Source: Okeania sp. SIO1I7 (GTDB lineage Bacteria > Cyanobacteriota > Cyanobacteriia > Cyanobacteriales > Microcoleaceae). From it: 64,000 nt of DNA. The notes under the pieces are model-generated. The model ran no database searches. It had not been told where the DNA came from and was given only the letters and a program-made list of their open reading frames with translations. How positions within the stretch are numbered: position 1 is the stretch's first letter; every line of letters starts with the position of its first letter. Shown one piece after another: positions 61,806-64,000 of the stretch. The stretch covers positions 186,001 to 250,000 of the forward strand of contig JAAHGF010000003.1 of NCBI GenBank assembly GCA_010672585.1. Direction: 5' to 3'. The position numbers were made by a program, and so were the translations under genes.

Positions 61806-64000
61806 CTAAATTCTGAATTCTAAATAAATCGCCCAAATTGCCATTGCTCTGAGATAATGACTAGCTCGAAAAGTTGCATCAGCAGTAATAGCTTCTGGAG
61901 TCCGAAATTGTAAACCATTTTCATAAATTTGTTGCACCACTGCTTCAGTTATTTCAAAAGCTTTATCCTTCATTTCCATTTGCACCATAAAAGCAGCTAA
62001 ACCAAAATTAATTCCCGTCCAAACTTCTAATGGATGGGTAGCATTAGGATTTTCTGGAGAACCATCAGGTAATACTCCATTCACTGCTCCAAACTTGCCA
62101 TTATGAAACTTTTTAAAACAAGAATTATAGACAGTATTCAAAGCAGATAAAGCACATTCATTAGGTACAATATCCGGCAATTTTAATAACTTAGCATAAA
62201 ATTGACCACATAATTGATCCGCCATTACCACTTCCGAATTACTATCACTATCCAAACGATAAAATTCCCCATTCCATAACTTTTCTTGATAAACAACTAA
62301 TCCTTTTTCCAACCAACTTTGATAAACAGAAATTTGATTATTAATAGCATCCACAGAATTTTTATCCACCTCAGACTGAAAACCTTGAGGTGGATAATAA
62401 GGAATTTCCCTCGGATGCTCAATTAAAACCTTCCCAATAGCGATCGCCCCTTCCAAAGCAGCTAACCATAACCCACCACAATAAGCACTCACCCCCCGCA
62501 ACTGCCAATCATCAAAAGTTTGGTCAGGCGCTCCCTCATTTTCAGGAATACCATCATCATCCTTGTCAAAAGCCTTCAGATATGCCAGTGTCTCCACCAC
62601 AGCAGACCAACATTCCCAGAGAAACTCATAATCATCTGCACCAGTCAACAGAAAATCCCGATAAACCTGCAACACAAAATCACTAGATAAATCCTTCCAT
62701 TGATTGCAATCCTGATAACTGGTATAATTAGTCTTTTCCCAAGGATGCTCATTTGGTGCGCCCAAATCGTGGGGAGTTGCTCCAGCTTTTTTTCTGACTG
62801 CCGATGCTTGATTGTAACCAATAATTCTCGGTGTATCATCCGCAGTTGAAATCGCCCGTGCAAAAGCTAGCAACACGGACTTTTCCAAATCTGGCCACAA
62901 CATCAACAGAGCAAAAGAACCATATAACCTCACATCCAAACTCTCATACCAACGATAATCCAAGCATTCCAGTACAGCAAACTGACCTTTAGGGTCGCGA
63001 TCGTCAGCAGCACTCCAGAGAGTCCCCCCACTGGTGAGGTCGTAAAGTTCGTTAAACAAAGCCATCTTAAACCAACCAGGCAAATCTTCCCGTTGCAAAA
63101 TCGGGTTTTGCCAAGTCTCAATATTCTCGCGCCAAGTTTGATAGTGTTTCATCGCAGTACGAACTATCGACCAAGCATTTTTCCCGTTGCGACCATAAAA
63201 ATCTGTATAACGACGATAATATGAAACTCCAGCGCTAAACTCAGTTAAAGGTAAATCCCAAGCCAAGAAAAAAGGAATTTTCCGAGTTTTCCCCGGTCTG
63301 AGAGTAAAACGAACAGACATAGCAACCCCAATTTGCTCTCCCTCTGTTGCAGGTAGTTCATTGTATTCATCTATGAGAGTTCCATCCATTGCAAAGTAGC
63401 GCCAGACATCCTCTCCACTACCCGCAGGATTCCAGCGTGTATGATAGTTAACTTCCACAGCAGCATTAGTAAAAGTTCCGATCGCCATTTGACCTTCTCC
63501 TTCTGCGGGGCGATCGGCAATACTCAACTTCGTCATTGTGCAACCAATGCGATGGAAATCTTCCACTAATAAATTAAAGTTGTCTGTACTCTCTCCCCAC
63601 CGTGGTTTGTATTCATAAACTGGAGTGCCATCATCTCGCACTTGCACTTCCGGTGTTTTCATAGAATTAGTAAACCAACCAATGGTATTTTGCCAAGTGA
63701 GCATAATACTGAGAGTAATTGGTTCATCGGTGGGGTTGTGAGCAACCCATTCAAAGATGGCAACGGGGTAACTGGTCTCTTGATAATTACCTGCCCAAAT
63801 TGGGGAAAATTGTTCGCAGCTTAATTGTGTGGTAAATACGTTTTCATAGACAAACCAACTACGGGGATAAAGAGCATGATAAGTGCCAGTATGTAACTCT
63901 GCTTTTTGCTTTGGATACCACTGCCAAGTTGAGAGACTGCCATTAGTTGGTGGTTCGGTACATAAAGCATAAGCTTGTTTGTTACCTTTTGTTTCTTCAA
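61806..64000 (-). CDS. GH116 glucosylceramidase/beta-glucosidase, N-terminus beyond the window
   Basis: The frame is open from the window edge (EETKGNKQAYALCTEPPTNG) to TAA at 61806, 731 codons. An internal ATG at 63704 is not the start, because family sequence (FEWVAHNPTDEPITLSIM) precedes it. The beta-sandwich N-terminal domain is followed by the catalytic helical barrel: YESLDVRLYGSFALLMLWPD, TSYQDCNQWKDLSSDFVLQV, then DQTFDDWQLRGVSAYCGGLW with the acid/base Asp in the DQTFD stretch, by analogy with human GBA2. The family hydrolyses beta-glucosides. The bacterial substrate is unknown. No in-frame stop is seen. Confidence 0.9.
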   Translation of the reverse strand, partial: EETKGNKQAYALCTEPPTNGSLSTWQWYPKQKAELHTGTYHALYPRSWFVYENVFTTQLSCEQFSPIWAGNYQETSYPVAIFEWVAHNPTDEPITLSIMLTWQNTIGWFTNSMKTPEVQVRDDGTPVYEYKPRWGESTDNFNLLVEDFHRIGCTMTKLSIADRPAEGEGQMAIGTFTNAAVEVNYHTRWNPAGSGEDVWRYFAMDGTLIDEYNELPATEGEQIGVAMSVRFTLRPGKTRKIPFFLAWDLPLTEFSAGVSYYRRYTDFYGRNGKNAWSIVRTAMKHYQTWRENIETWQNPILQREDLPGWFKMALFNELYDLTSGGTLWSAADDRDPKGQFAVLECLDYRWYESLDVRLYGSFALLMLWPDLEKSVLLAFARAISTADDTPRIIGYNQASAVRKKAGATPHDLGAPNEHPWEKTNYTSYQDCNQWKDLSSDFVLQVYRDFLLTGADDYEFLWECWSAVVETLAYLKAFDKDDDGIPENEGAPDQTFDDWQLRGVSAYCGGLWLAALEGAIAIGKVLIEHPREIPYYPPQGFQSEVDKNSVDAINNQISVYQSWLEKGLVVYQEKLWNGEFYRLDSDSNSEVVMADQLCGQFYAKLLKLPDIVPNECALSALNTVYNSCFKKFHNGKFGAVNGVLPDGSPENPNATHPLEVWTGINFGLAAFMVQMEMKDKAFEITEAVVQQIYENGLQFRTPEAITADATFRASHYLRAMAIWAIYLEFRI

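Overview
The window is AT-rich DNA from a filamentous, non-heterocystous cyanobacterium, most like Okeania, Trichodesmium or Oscillatoria. The evidence is a ccmK3-ccmK4 carboxysome shell pair, a Psb35-type photosystem II assembly protein in two copies, a PAP/fibrillin protein, an Rre1/Ycf29-type response regulator, a GroEL ending in DFDY, scattered GCGATCGC (HIP1) sites, low coding density and an extreme load of short repeats. The genus is inference.

Layout. 0-9.8 kb: a partial hypothetical gene, mnmG, a DUF6883-DUF4926 pair, a polysaccharide deacetylase lipoprotein, four tandem DUF29-like paralogues, and orphan or damaged toxin-antitoxin genes (UPF0175, DUF5615, a broken hepT). 9.9-21 kb: a GT-C glycosyltransferase with TPRs whose coding sequence has absorbed two intergenic repeats, a tandem duplication carrying psb35, holB, a tnpB relic, a GHL10-type hydrolase, a glutathione S-transferase and tmk. 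21-31 kb: a copper-type P-ATPase, a small membrane protein, a cupin, a PAP/fibrillin protein, and recJ with an in-frame polypurine insertion. 31-36.5 kb: eleven tandem copies of the 5' end of a TPR gene, the gene itself, a tandem copy of its 3' end, and relics of cas2, cas6 and mntA. 37-50 kb: groEL and groES with a CIRCE operator, a 2Fe-2S protein, the rre1-like regulator, an internally deleted tnpB, a LabA-type NYN protein, leuA, a MscS channel broken by two in-frame stops, and ccmK3-ccmK4. 50-64 kb: a CaCA-type exchanger, a nitroreductase, a 13-copy array of a ~103-bp unit, a trypsin-FGE gene with a DGR-like variable region, a broken uma2, an SDR/NmrA protein, xth and a partial GH116 glucosidase.

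Common themes. (1) Several miniature inverted-repeat elements have clean target-site duplications. One family has GTAAGCATTCAGC ends and 8-bp duplications, as IS66 elements do. They nest in each other and sit at gene ends. (2) Intergenic repeats have entered coding sequence in frame, in recJ and twice in the glycosyltransferase. (3) At least seven in-frame stops interrupt otherwise clean accessory genes, and each is one C-to-T change from Gln or Arg. (4) Polypurine GGAAGAA arrays begin at or just after many stop codons, on the coding strand.

The two most notable systems are the putative diversity-generating-retroelement target at 55.3-56.7 kb, whose template and reverse transcriptase are not in the window, and the amplified 5'-leader array in front of the TPR gene at 31.1-33.0 kb. 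No rRNA or tRNA gene and no CRISPR array was recognised.
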